DNA from: Arthrobacter sp.
Lineage (GTDB): Bacteria; Actinomycetota; Actinomycetes; Actinomycetales; Micrococcaceae
Direction of reading: 5' to 3'
Assembly (NCBI RefSeq): GCF_031179985.1
Contig: NZ_JAPSHJ010000039.1
Coordinates: 1 to 38,401 of the forward strand
Length of the DNA: 38,401 bases
Under the pieces are notes generated by a model. That model ran no database searches. It saw only the letters and a list, made by a program, of their open reading frames with translations, and was not told where the DNA came from. The position numbers were made by a program, and so were the translations under genes. Of this stretch, positions 6,645-14,360 are shown piece after piece (the stretch's first letter is position 1; each line of letters begins with the position of its first letter).

Positions 6645-8054
6645 CTAGCCGTTGATGACTTGGGGTACGCCGAGGGCTTTGAGGCCTTCGACGCCGAATT
6701 CAAGCCCGTAGCCGGACTGCTTGGCTCCGCCAAACGGGATGCGGGGGTCCACCACGCCGTGTTTGTTAATCCAGACCGTGCCAGCCTGAATGCGGGCAGC
6801 TACCTCCCTGGCGGCGGGGAGGTCGGAAGACCAGACGGAGGCACCGAGTCCGACGTCGAGCCCGTTGGCCATGGCGACTGCCTGGTCCACAGTGCTGTAC
6901 TTGATGATGGGCAGGGCGGGGCCGAACTGTTCCTCGGTGACGAGCGGGTTGTCGTTGTCGATGTCCGCCACGAGGGTGGCTGGGTAGAAGTAGCCGGGTT
7001 GGTCGGTGTCCGGGTTACCGCCCAGCAGGATCCGAGCGCCGCTGTTACGGGCTGCGTCCACGAGGTTTGCCACGATGTCGTATTGGGACTTGTTCTGCAG
7101 CGGGCCCAGGACGTTGTTCTCGTCCAGCCCGTTCCCCATGGGCATCGCAGCGGCGACGGCCGTGAGTTCCTGGCAGACGGCGTCGTAAATGTCCTCGTGA
7201 ACATAGAGGCGCTTGAGGGCCGCGCAGGTCTGGCCGGTGTTTATGAAGGCACCCCAGAACAGGTCCTGGGCGATGGCTTTGGGGTCCGCGTCGGGCAGGA
7301 CGATGCCGGCGTCGTTGCCGCCGAGTTCCAGGGTGAGGCGTTTGACGGTGTCGGCGGAGGATTTGATGATGGCTTTGCCGGTCGCGGTGGAGCCGGTGAA
7401 CGTGATTTTGCCGATGGCCGGGTGTTCGGCGAGGCGGGCTCCGACACCGCGGCCGCCGGAGACGACTGAGACCAGGCCTTCGGGCAGTTCTTCGTTGATG
7501 ACCCTTATCAGTGCCAGGACGGACAGCGGGGTGTGCTCGGAGGGTTTGACGACGACGGCGTTGCCCATCCGCAGGGCCGGCGCGATCTGCCAGACGGTGA
7601 TCATCATGGGCCAGTTCCAGGGACCGATCGCGCCGACGACGCCGATGGGCCGGTAGTGCACTTCGGCGCGGGTACCGCCGTCATCCACTATCGTCTCTGG
7701 TTCAAGGGGCGTGGTGGCGGCCGCGCGGAGCCAGGCGGCGCAGGCGCCGGTTTCGAAGCGGGCGTTCGGGCCGTTGAGGGGTTTGCCCTGTTCGCGGGAG
7801 AGCAGTTGGGCGAGTTCCTCGGCGGAGCGTTCGACGGCTTCGGTGGCCTTAAGGATCGCGGCGGACCGGCCTTCGTGGCCCAGCGCGGCCCATGCCGGCT
7901 GGGCCTCCTGCGCTGCCTTGACCGCATGTTCGAGGTCCTCAACGGTGTGGACGGGAGCCTCGCCCACCGCTTCACCCGTTGCCGGGTCCAGGATGGTCCG
8001 TGTGGGGCCGGACGTGGGGGTAATGGACGCAAGAAGCGCATCATACGTTTCCAA
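6645..8054 (-). CDS. NAD(P)-dependent aldehyde dehydrogenase
   Basis: A 469-residue aldehyde dehydrogenase of the large ALDH superfamily that oxidises an aldehyde to its acid with NAD(P). Catalytic residues are visible: Asn147 in GPWNWP, Glu243 in LELGGND and Cys277 in NTGQTC. The cofactor-fold motif FTGSTATGK lies near 219-227. The length is usual for the family. The start is TTG at 8054, placed by a GGAG ribosome site 6-7 bases upstream. It points away from a TetR gene and the cupin/amine oxidase operon, and probably removes the aldehyde made by the two amine oxidases nearby. That pathway role is inferred from position; the ALDH subfamily cannot be fixed by eye. Confidence 0.95.
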   Translation of the reverse strand: METYDALLASITPTSGPTRTILDPATGEAVGEAPVHTVEDLEHAVKAAQEAQPAWAALGHEGRSAAILKATEAVERSAEELAQLLSREQGKPLNGPNARFETGACAAWLRAAATTPLEPETIVDDGGTRAEVHYRPIGVVGAIGPWNWPMMITVWQIAPALRMGNAVVVKPSEHTPLSVLALIRVINEELPEGLVSVVSGGRGVGARLAEHPAIGKITFTGSTATGKAIIKSSADTVKRLTLELGGNDAGIVLPDADPKAIAQDLFWGAFINTGQTCAALKRLYVHEDIYDAVCQELTAVAAAMPMGNGLDENNVLGPLQNKSQYDIVANLVDAARNSGARILLGGNPDTDQPGYFYPATLVADIDNDNPLVTEEQFGPALPIIKYSTVDQAVAMANGLDVGLGASVWSSDLPAAREVAARIQAGTVWINKHGVVDPRIPFGGAKQSGYGLEFGVEGLKALGVPQVING

Positions 8055-8291
8055 GAGTTACTCCACTTCGAGTAGGCAAGCGCGCCAGCCGGATGGCTTA
8101 GCGGGTTGCTTCCCAGTCTCGGTCACTTGCAGGCTGGGAGACTTGTCTTTTCGCGCAGGACCGTTGACGCGGAGAGAACAGGATGGGGGCTGGTGTTGGA
8201 ACGGAAGCCTCCCCGTTCATGACCTTCCCCGCAACAACCCGTCACCCCGCACATGGCATGGAGTGGGGATCTTTGGCTCTCCTCCCAGGCC

Positions 8292-8900
8292 TTATTCGTG
8301 CGAGCTGCCGGAAGCGGGTCCGCCGTCGCGCCTAATTGTGACCATCTGGTGCACCTCTTCCAGGGCTGCAGCGATTTCCTCGCGCGAAACGCCAGCCAGG
8401 TACTGCAGCACCAGCCCGTCCATTGCAGCGAACAGCGAGCGGGCAACCACTCGGACATTTGCGGTTACCCCAAAAGCCTCCAGCCCCTCGGACAGGGCAC
8501 GGACATAACTTTCGTAGAGCTCCGCCACAGGTCCGGTCAACTCCGGGCGGCGCCGCGCCTCGAGGATCATCTCGTACTGGAAGACCTGCAGTTCGGGATC
8601 CGTGAGCAGCAGGTCCATCAGTGCTTCGGTGAAACCGGTTTTCTGTTGTGCTGCTTCACGCAGCCGGGAGGCGGCGATTGACTGTTCGGAGGCCCATTGC
8701 AGGGCAGCGGCTATCAGGGCATCACGCGATCCAAAGTGATGTGCCACCAGCGTGTTGTTGACTCCCGCGGCCTCTGCAACAGCCCGATAGGTCAGCCCCC
8801 GCAGGCCCTTATGCGCCACCACATCCACCACAGCGCGGAGCAGCGCCTCCCGGCCTTTGCCGTACTTCGAGGAGGGCGCGGACGTGGCGGAAGCGGTCAT
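8292..8900 (-). CDS. TetR-family transcriptional regulator
   Basis: A 202-residue TetR-type repressor. The helix-turn-helix is at about residues 36-62, reading LTYRAVAEAAGVNNTLVAHHFGSRD, where YRAVAEAAGV and the HHFGSRDAL end are typical. The C-terminal ligand-binding half has no assignable ligand. It is transcribed leftwards, divergently from the cupin/amine oxidase/permease operon, with the aldehyde dehydrogenase downstream on the same strand after a gap of about 240 bases. A perfect 16-base palindrome in the divergent region (8954-8969) is a likely operator. Expected role, by inference: release of repression when an amine or its aldehyde is present. Confidence 0.93.
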   Translation of the reverse strand: MTASATSAPSSKYGKGREALLRAVVDVVAHKGLRGLTYRAVAEAAGVNNTLVAHHFGSRDALIAAALQWASEQSIAASRLREAAQQKTGFTEALMDLLLTDPELQVFQYEMILEARRRPELTGPVAELYESYVRALSEGLEAFGVTANVRVVARSLFAAMDGLVLQYLAGVSREEIAAALEEVHQMVTIRRDGGPASGSSHE

Positions 8901-8942
8901 GACGATGATTCTAGCGAGCGCGGCAAATAGCAGTCCGGGCTA

Positions 8943-8971
8943 TTGACTTAAAACTAAGCAATTGCTTAGAT
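8943..8971 (+). promoter_or_regulatory. Promoter with overlapping palindromic operator
   Basis: A -35-like TTGACT (8943-8948) and a -10-like TTAGAT (8966-8971) are separated by 17 bases. The perfect palindrome CTAAGCAATTGCTTAG (8954-8969) fills the spacer and overlaps the -10. It lies between the divergent TetR gene and the cupin gene, where a bound repressor would block RNA polymerase. Direct reading; binding by this TetR is inferred. Confidence 0.7.
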
Positions 8972-9060
8972 TGCTTCCACCTCAGATGATGTCGATCACA
9001 GGCGAACCTCAGGAATCAGCCCTCTTCCGGCGCATTGCGCCCGTTCCCATGGAGCCCCAT

Positions 9061-9405
9061 ATGACCACCACCCCTGCTTTCAGCACGTCTTCATTTCTCG
9101 ACCCCGCCAAGAATGAGTCTTTCGAACTAGGCCAGATCCAGTGGATCCGCCGCTTTGGCGAAGGCGACCGGCCTAGACTCGCCTGCGGCTACTGGCACGT
9201 CAATCCAACGGAAGCGCCCGAGCCCTTTGACTTGGTCATGGAAGCCGACGAGACCATCCACATCATCGAAGGCCACCTCCGAATCGAGGTGGACGGAGGC
9301 GACGTCTACGAAGTGACCGCGGGAAGCTCGGCCTCCTTTAACAAGGGAGCCCGAACCCGCTGGAGCGTGCTGGCACCAACCGTCGAATTCTTCGTCTACT
9401 CCTAG
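9061..9405 (+). CDS. Small cupin-domain protein
   Basis: A 114-residue single-cupin protein resembling the Cupin_3/EutQ-like group. It has W-x-VNPTEAPEPFDLVMEADE, then HIIEGHLRIEVDGG and the second cupin motif VTAGSSASFNKGARTRW near the end. ATG 9061 is preferred over the open frame back to 8962 because GGAGC lies just upstream and the promoter's -10 at 8966 falls inside the longer frame. The FAD amine oxidase follows within 12 bases, so they form an operon. Relatives are often found beside amine oxidases, but their reaction is not established; it could bind the product or be a metal-dependent isomerase or hydrolase. Confidence 0.85.
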   Translation: MTTTPAFSTSSFLDPAKNESFELGQIQWIRRFGEGDRPRLACGYWHVNPTEAPEPFDLVMEADETIHIIEGHLRIEVDGGDVYEVTAGSSASFNKGARTRWSVLAPTVEFFVYS

Positions 9406-9416
9406 GGGCCATGATT

Positions 9417-10745
9417 ATGGAAAGACAGGCCTTGGAACAGGAAAGTCCTGATGTGATCGTGGTGGGGGCCGGATTTGCAGGCCTTACGGCTGCGCGTGAA
9501 CTCACCCGGCAGGGGTTCTCGGTGCACATCCTCGAAGCCAGGGCCCGCATCGGGGGAAGGACCTGGCTGGACCACCGTCTTGGCCGTGACCTGGAAATCG
9601 GCGGGGCGTGGGTCCACTGGACACAGCCGTTTGTCTGGGCAGAGCTGAAGCGCTATGGCCTCGGCACTGTCTCCAGCCCGGAGCCCCAACGTGCCTTCTG
9701 GTGGGCCGACGGCGGCCGCCAGGAGGGTGCTCCCGGCGCATTGCTGCAGCTGATCGGCAGGTACAACGACGAGTTCGTCAAAGACTCCCGGACGTACTTC
9801 CCCGAGCCCTTCCGGCCACTGGCCCTGGATGCCTTCAAGGAAATCGACAGTGTTTCTGTCCAGGACCGCATCCGGGAGCAGTTCCCGGCCGGATCAACGC
9901 GGGACATCCTTGAGTCCTTTTGGGCGCTGAACTTCAACGGTCCACTGGAGAACGCCGCCCTGACGCAGGCCCTCCGCTGGGTAGCCCTGACCAACGGCGA
10001 CTGGGCGATAAATTTCGAGGCCTGCGCCACCTATAAGATCGAGGGCGGCACGTCTGCTCTCGCGAAGGCCATCTTCAGGGACTGCGGAGCCAGTATTGAC
10101 TTCGGTTTCACCGTGGCAGCAATTTCGGACGATGCCCGTACCGTCACCGTCCTGGGCTCGGACGGGCGGACCATCAGCGCCGCGGCTGCCATCGTCACCG
10201 TTCCGCTCCACGCCCTTCCCCGCGTCGCCTTCGAGCCGCCGCTCCCTCCCGCCAAGACTGAAGGAGTGCAGCTCGGGCAGGTCTCCAAAGGCATCAAGGT
10301 CTGGATCCGGCTTCGGGGCGAACATGCCCCCTTTGCGGCGCTGGGAAAAGCGGACTGGCCGCTGAACTTCTTCCAGGTGGAGTACACGCTCGACGGCGAC
10401 ACGATCGCCGTCGGCTTCGGTCCCGACGCTTCGAAAATTGACGCTGCGGACCCGGCAGCTGTCCAAGCGCAGCTTGGCCGACTGGTGCCGGACGTGCAAG
10501 TGGTGGAAGTGTCCACGCACAACTGGGTGGCCGACCCCTTCGCTGGCGAAACCTGGCCGATGCACCGCACCGGTTTCCTGTCCACGCACCTGCCCGCCCT
10601 GCAGGCTGCACACGGCAACGTCCTGTTTGCCGGCTCCGACATCGCCCACGGTTGGGGCGGGTTCATCGACGGCGCCATCGAGAGCGGCATGGAAACGGCG
10701 CTGGAAGCGGCATCGCTTCTGCAGGTCCGCACGGAACTGCGCTGA
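9417..10745 (+). CDS. FAD-dependent amine oxidase (flavin monoamine oxidase family)
   Basis: A 442-residue flavin amine oxidase that would convert an amine and oxygen to an aldehyde, ammonia and hydrogen peroxide. The dinucleotide-binding motif VVGAGFAGL is at 15-23, followed by the LEARARIGGRTW block at 39-50. The C-terminal FAD contact region reads LFAGSDIAHGWGGFIDGAIESG. ATG 9417 is chosen over ATG 9411 because the AGGGG ribosome site is 8 bases from it and only 2 from the other. It lies between the cupin and the APC permease on the same strand. The substrate is unknown; phenylethylamine, tyramine or polyamines are possible in this context. No signal peptide, so it is cytoplasmic. Confidence 0.94.
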   Translation: MERQALEQESPDVIVVGAGFAGLTAARELTRQGFSVHILEARARIGGRTWLDHRLGRDLEIGGAWVHWTQPFVWAELKRYGLGTVSSPEPQRAFWWADGGRQEGAPGALLQLIGRYNDEFVKDSRTYFPEPFRPLALDAFKEIDSVSVQDRIREQFPAGSTRDILESFWALNFNGPLENAALTQALRWVALTNGDWAINFEACATYKIEGGTSALAKAIFRDCGASIDFGFTVAAISDDARTVTVLGSDGRTISAAAAIVTVPLHALPRVAFEPPLPPAKTEGVQLGQVSKGIKVWIRLRGEHAPFAALGKADWPLNFFQVEYTLDGDTIAVGFGPDASKIDAADPAAVQAQLGRLVPDVQVVEVSTHNWVADPFAGETWPMHRTGFLSTHLPALQAAHGNVLFAGSDIAHGWGGFIDGAIESGMETALEAASLLQVRTELR

Positions 10746-10848
10746 CGTACAAGAACTGATCGCTGGCGGACAAAGCCGCTGGGCCGCCTGCTGCCAAGCT
10801 GGATTTCACAGTATTTCCCCGCCAGCCATGATCTTTAAGAAGGATCCA

Positions 10849-12324
10849 ATGAGTATTTCAAATTCCGAGTCCCGGACCACCGACGCTCCGGCCAGGGAGC
10901 ATTCCACAGCCCTCCGCTCCGGGAGTATCGGCGTCCTGGGCATTCTCTTCTTTGTCCTGTCCGCCCAGGCGCCGCTGACGGGTATTGTAGGCGCATTGCC
11001 GCTCGCCGCAGCGCTCGGCAACGGTGCCGGCGCTCCCGGCGCCTACCTGATCGTCGGCATTGTCATCGTCATCTTTGCGGTGGGCTTCGTGGCCATGAGT
11101 CGCAAGATCCAGGCCAACGGCGCCTTTTACGCCTATATAACCGCTGCGTTCGGCCGGAAGACCGGCACAGGGGCGGCCTGGCTGGCGCTGCTGGCCTACA
11201 ACACCGTCCAAGCTGCCATGTACGGCCTGTACGGGGCAGTGTTCTCCGGTCTGCTCGCCTCGATGGGGCTGGACGTGCCCTGGTGGCTCCTGGCACTGAC
11301 TACGATGGCCGGCGTACAGGTGCTCGGCTCCCTGAACATCGAACTCGGCGCCCGGGTACTGGCCGTGCTGGTAGGACTTGAAGTGGCGGTGCTGCTGCTG
11401 TTGGGCTTCACCGTGCTCTTCAGCGGCGGCGGGCCCGAAGCCATCAGTGCAGCAGCATCCTTCTCGCCGGACGTCATCGCCACCGGTGCCCCCGGCGTGG
11501 CCATCATGTTCGCCGTCGCCTCCATGTTTGGCTTCGAGTCCACGGCCATCTATTCGGCCGAGGCCAAGGATCCGCACCGCACCGTGGCGCGGGCCACCTA
11601 CCTGTCTGTAGGGGTCATCACCGTTTTCTTCTCCTTCACCTCCTGGATGCTGGTCAGCTACTACGGCCCGTCCAACGTCATGGACGCGGCCGGGGCGGCC
11701 CTCGAATCAGGCGACGCCACCTCCTTCGTCCTGGGACCTATAGTGGAGCTTTTCGGCCCTTGGGCCGGTGTCGTCACCGGCGTCCTACTGGTCACTTCGC
11801 TGCTCGCGGGCATCATCGCGTTCCATAACGGCATTAACCGCTACCTGCACTCCCTTGCCCTGCGCGGTTCCATGCCCGTCATCGTGGCCCGGACAAACCG
11901 GCATCATGCGCCGGCCGCGGCTGCCTGGATCCAGAGCGCCGCCGCCGTCGTCCTGGTGACGCCGTTCGCCATCCTGGCGCTGGATCCCGTCCTGACCCTG
12001 TTCTCCTGGTTCAGTGGACTGGCCGTAGCGGCACTCCTGGTGTTGTACATGCTCTGCTCTGTCGCCGTCGTCGGCTTCTTCCGCCGGGAACGCGGCTACG
12101 CCCAGCTTTGGCAGACACTGATCGCCCCCACCCTCGCGGCCCTGTTGCTGGGGTGGATCCTGTTCTTGGTAATCAGTAACTTCACGGCACTGATTGGCGG
12201 CAGCGCCGAGACTGCAGCCGCCCTTCTGGTGGTTGTTCCTGTGGTCTTTGCGGCCGGGATATGGGTGGAATCACAGGTTCAGCGCCGGCACAAGGCTGCA
12301 GACCTGAGCCACGTGCCCAGCTAG
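10849..12324 (+). CDS. APC-superfamily amino acid/amine permease
   Basis: A 491-residue integral membrane protein with about 12 hydrophobic segments. It opens with GSIGVLGILFFVLSAQAPLTG, the first helix of APC-family amino acid/polyamine transporters, and contains GFESTAIYSAEAKDP in the middle, another family hallmark. ATG 10849 follows AAGAAGGA by 4 bases; the frame is open further upstream but overlaps the amine oxidase gene and is not used. It is 103 bases after the amine oxidase and probably the last gene of the operon, ending near a hairpin at 12367. It likely imports the amine (or parent amino acid) that the oxidases consume. Confidence 0.93.
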   Translation: MSISNSESRTTDAPAREHSTALRSGSIGVLGILFFVLSAQAPLTGIVGALPLAAALGNGAGAPGAYLIVGIVIVIFAVGFVAMSRKIQANGAFYAYITAAFGRKTGTGAAWLALLAYNTVQAAMYGLYGAVFSGLLASMGLDVPWWLLALTTMAGVQVLGSLNIELGARVLAVLVGLEVAVLLLLGFTVLFSGGGPEAISAAASFSPDVIATGAPGVAIMFAVASMFGFESTAIYSAEAKDPHRTVARATYLSVGVITVFFSFTSWMLVSYYGPSNVMDAAGAALESGDATSFVLGPIVELFGPWAGVVTGVLLVTSLLAGIIAFHNGINRYLHSLALRGSMPVIVARTNRHHAPAAAAWIQSAAAVVLVTPFAILALDPVLTLFSWFSGLAVAALLVLYMLCSVAVVGFFRRERGYAQLWQTLIAPTLAALLLGWILFLVISNFTALIGGSAETAAALLVVVPVVFAAGIWVESQVQRRHKAADLSHVPS

Positions 12325-12366
12325 CGGCCAGCCACGCCGGCGGTAGATCCGGTAAGCGGGGTAGCA

Positions 12367-12402
12367 CTGACCCGGCCCGGAGCGAACTCCGCGCCGGGTC
12401 AG
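12367..12402. terminator. Hairpin between convergent genes
   Basis: A 10-base-pair stem CTGACCCGGC/GCCGGGTCAG with a further inner GGAG/CTCC pairing lies between the ends of the permease and the convergent AraC regulator gene. There is no T-run on either strand, so it is a probable but not classical bidirectional terminator. Confidence 0.5.
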
Positions 12403-12496
12403 CACGCGTGCCAGGACAAGGAACGCGGACAGGAAAGCTTCGTTTGGGGCTGAGATCCTGCAGGCCAGCCGCGGGCTTAGCCAGCGGGAGCCGGTC

Positions 12497-13468
12497 CTAG
12501 GCGCCCCGCCGCCAGTCGCTGGGGGAAACGCTAAAAGCATCCCGGAAGGTGCGGCTGAAGTGCGCGGCGTCCAGGAAGCCCCAGCGTGCTGCGACGGTGC
12601 CCACGGACTTCCCCGCGTGCAGCGGATCGCGCAAATCCCGGCGGGCGCCCTCCAGTCGCTGGCTGCGGATCCAACCTGCCACAGTGGTTCCGGACTCCTG
12701 AAAAACGTTGTGCAGGTGCCGGGTGGAGATGAAGTGTGCCGCTGCTATGCTCGCCGGTGACAGCAGGGGATCAGAGAGGTTAGCGTTGATGTATTCGCGA
12801 ACCGCCACCCCCAGCAGCGCCTGCGGTTTCATCCGGTCCGGAGCAATGTCCATTTCCTCGTGCAGCATAGTGGACACCAGATCCAGGGCGTTGGCCGCCA
12901 GCCGGGAACCACTGGGGCCACTCAGCACCTCAAGGTTTTCAGACAGTTGGCGGAGGAACCGCCCCACGATCCCGCTGAGGCCGGTGCTGCCGTCCATCCT
13001 TACGGCGGCGAGTTGGCACACGTAGTCTGTGGGCAATGAGAGTGCGTCGCAGGGGAAGATCACCACCATCGTCCGCGCCTGTTCCTCGAAGGTCAGGGTG
13101 TACGGGCGGTTGGTGTTGTAGATTGCCAGATCGCCCGGCTGAAGGATGGCTTCGCGGTTGTCCTGGATCAGGAGCCCGGTGCCCTCCAGCTGCAGGTTGA
13201 GCTTGAAATACCGCTCCTGGCCCTGAGCAATCAGGGCCGGAGTGCGGTGTACCTCATGGGATGTGGCGGTGACTTCCACGATGGACATCCGGTCCAGCAC
13301 CCGTGAGCGCATCTGCCCGCGGAAACCGTCCACGTCCGCGCTCCGCGCGGCTAGCGGCACGAAGGATTCGGCCACCAGATGCTTCCAATGCTCAAAGGAC
13401 GTAGCGACGCTCGATGTGAGTCTTTGGGTTGCAGGTTGAACCGCAGGCCGGACTGTAGAAACTGGCAT
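12497..13468 (-). CDS. AraC-family transcriptional regulator (FeaR-like layout)
   Basis: A 323-residue regulator with an N-terminal AraC-type ligand-binding domain (about 30-200: RYFKLNLQLEGTGLLIQDNREAILQPGDLAIYNTNRPYTL) and a C-terminal double helix-turn-helix. The latter includes SPASIAAAHFISTRHLHNVFQ and GFLDAAHFSRTFRDAFSVSPSDWRR. ATG 13468 is preferred to the ORF's first ATG because AGGAA lies 6 bases upstream. This domain order is that of FeaR, the E. coli activator of aromatic amine oxidase and aldehyde dehydrogenase genes, and it sits between an FAD and a copper amine oxidase. An activator role for this cluster is a reasonable inference. It follows the second TetR gene on the same strand. 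Confidence 0.92.
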   Translation of the reverse strand: MPVSTVRPAVQPATQRLTSSVATSFEHWKHLVAESFVPLAARSADVDGFRGQMRSRVLDRMSIVEVTATSHEVHRTPALIAQGQERYFKLNLQLEGTGLLIQDNREAILQPGDLAIYNTNRPYTLTFEEQARTMVVIFPCDALSLPTDYVCQLAAVRMDGSTGLSGIVGRFLRQLSENLEVLSGPSGSRLAANALDLVSTMLHEEMDIAPDRMKPQALLGVAVREYINANLSDPLLSPASIAAAHFISTRHLHNVFQESGTTVAGWIRSQRLEGARRDLRDPLHAGKSVGTVAARWGFLDAAHFSRTFRDAFSVSPSDWRRGA

Positions 13469-13653
13469 GGATGTTCCTGACGACGGATGGCCATCTGACG
13501 TTCCCTTGGGGTTGTGTCCTGCGACACAGTTCATTCAGGTTACGGCCGGGCAAGTCTTTTTTCAACAGCTGGCGAAAATAAGTTCGAGGTTTGCGCAGCC
13601 GGTTCCTGTCGCCCGGTGCACGGTCCGGCGGCCCGAGTTTCCCGCTCATGGAG

Positions 13654-14238
13654 TCATAGCAGGGCCAGAAATCCTTCGAGCTGGTCCTCGAGGCCAAGAT
13701 CCGTCCTGTCCTCAGAGGCCAGCGCTGCCAGGACCTGGGCGCCGAGCAGCATGTTCAACAGTTGGTTCGCCAGGATCGCGTCAGCGACGGCGGTGCTGAC
13801 GCCGCCTGCTTGCCGCGCCTCCGCCAGGTACCGCCGGATGGCGGCAAGCCACTGTTCCATGGACTCCCTGTGGATGCCGGCCTTCTGGGGGTCGTTGATT
13901 GCCTTCTGCCAGAAGGGGATGACAATACGGGCCTCGTTGACGCGCTCCTCGTCCAGCGGGAGCACCTCCAGGCAGAAGGCCCGGAGGGCAGCCAGCCCGG
14001 ACTTGCCCTCCGTGATGGCCCCGATCCGCTGATTGGTCCGGTTGAACACGTGGCCAAATGCGAACTCCAGCAGCGTGTCCTTGGTGGGGAAGTACGGCTT
14101 GAGCGCGCCATTGGCAAAGCCGGCCTCCATGGCAATCTGGCGCATTGTGGCGCTCTCGATGCCCAGCCGGGCGATGATCCGCCAGGTCGCATCCACGAGC
14201 TCCAACCGGCGCTCGTCGTGGTCGACAATCTTTGGCAC
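13654..14238 (-). CDS. TetR-family transcriptional regulator (BetI-like C-terminal domain)
   Basis: A 194-residue TetR-type regulator. The helix-turn-helix is at about 28-55 ([28 protein letters not shown]), and the C-terminal half resembles the BetI-type ligand-binding domain ([23 protein letters not shown]). The start is GTG at 14238, supported by GGGGAG about 8 bases upstream. It is divergent from the copper amine oxidase gene with about 120 bases between them, holding an imperfect palindrome over a possible promoter. It likely represses the oxidase gene and itself. Confidence 0.92.
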   Translation of the reverse strand: MPKIVDHDERRLELVDATWRIIARLGIESATMRQIAMEAGFANGALKPYFPTKDTLLEFAFGHVFNRTNQRIGAITEGKSGLAALRAFCLEVLPLDEERVNEARIVIPFWQKAINDPQKAGIHRESMEQWLAAIRRYLAEARQAGGVSTAVADAILANQLLNMLLGAQVLAALASEDRTDLGLEDQLEGFLALL

Positions 14239-14275
14239 TCAGTTGCTCCCCGGAATCTTTTTGCCCCAAACGCTC

Positions 14276-14318
14276 TTGTGACACATCTTACGTACCGTTA
14301 TTCTCTACAAGTATAGAA
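14276..14318 (+). promoter_or_regulatory. Probable amine oxidase promoter and TetR operator
   Basis: A -35-like TTGTGA (14276-14281) and a -10-like TATTCT (14299-14304) are 17 bases apart. The imperfect palindrome TTCTCTAC-AA-GTATAGAA (14301-14318, one mismatch) covers the -10 and the likely start point. Its place between the divergent TetR and copper amine oxidase genes suits an operator. Motif reading is direct; function is inferred. Confidence 0.5.
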
Positions 14319-14360
14319 AATAAAAATGGACTCCCAAAGGTCCCGGACAAGAAGGTCGAC

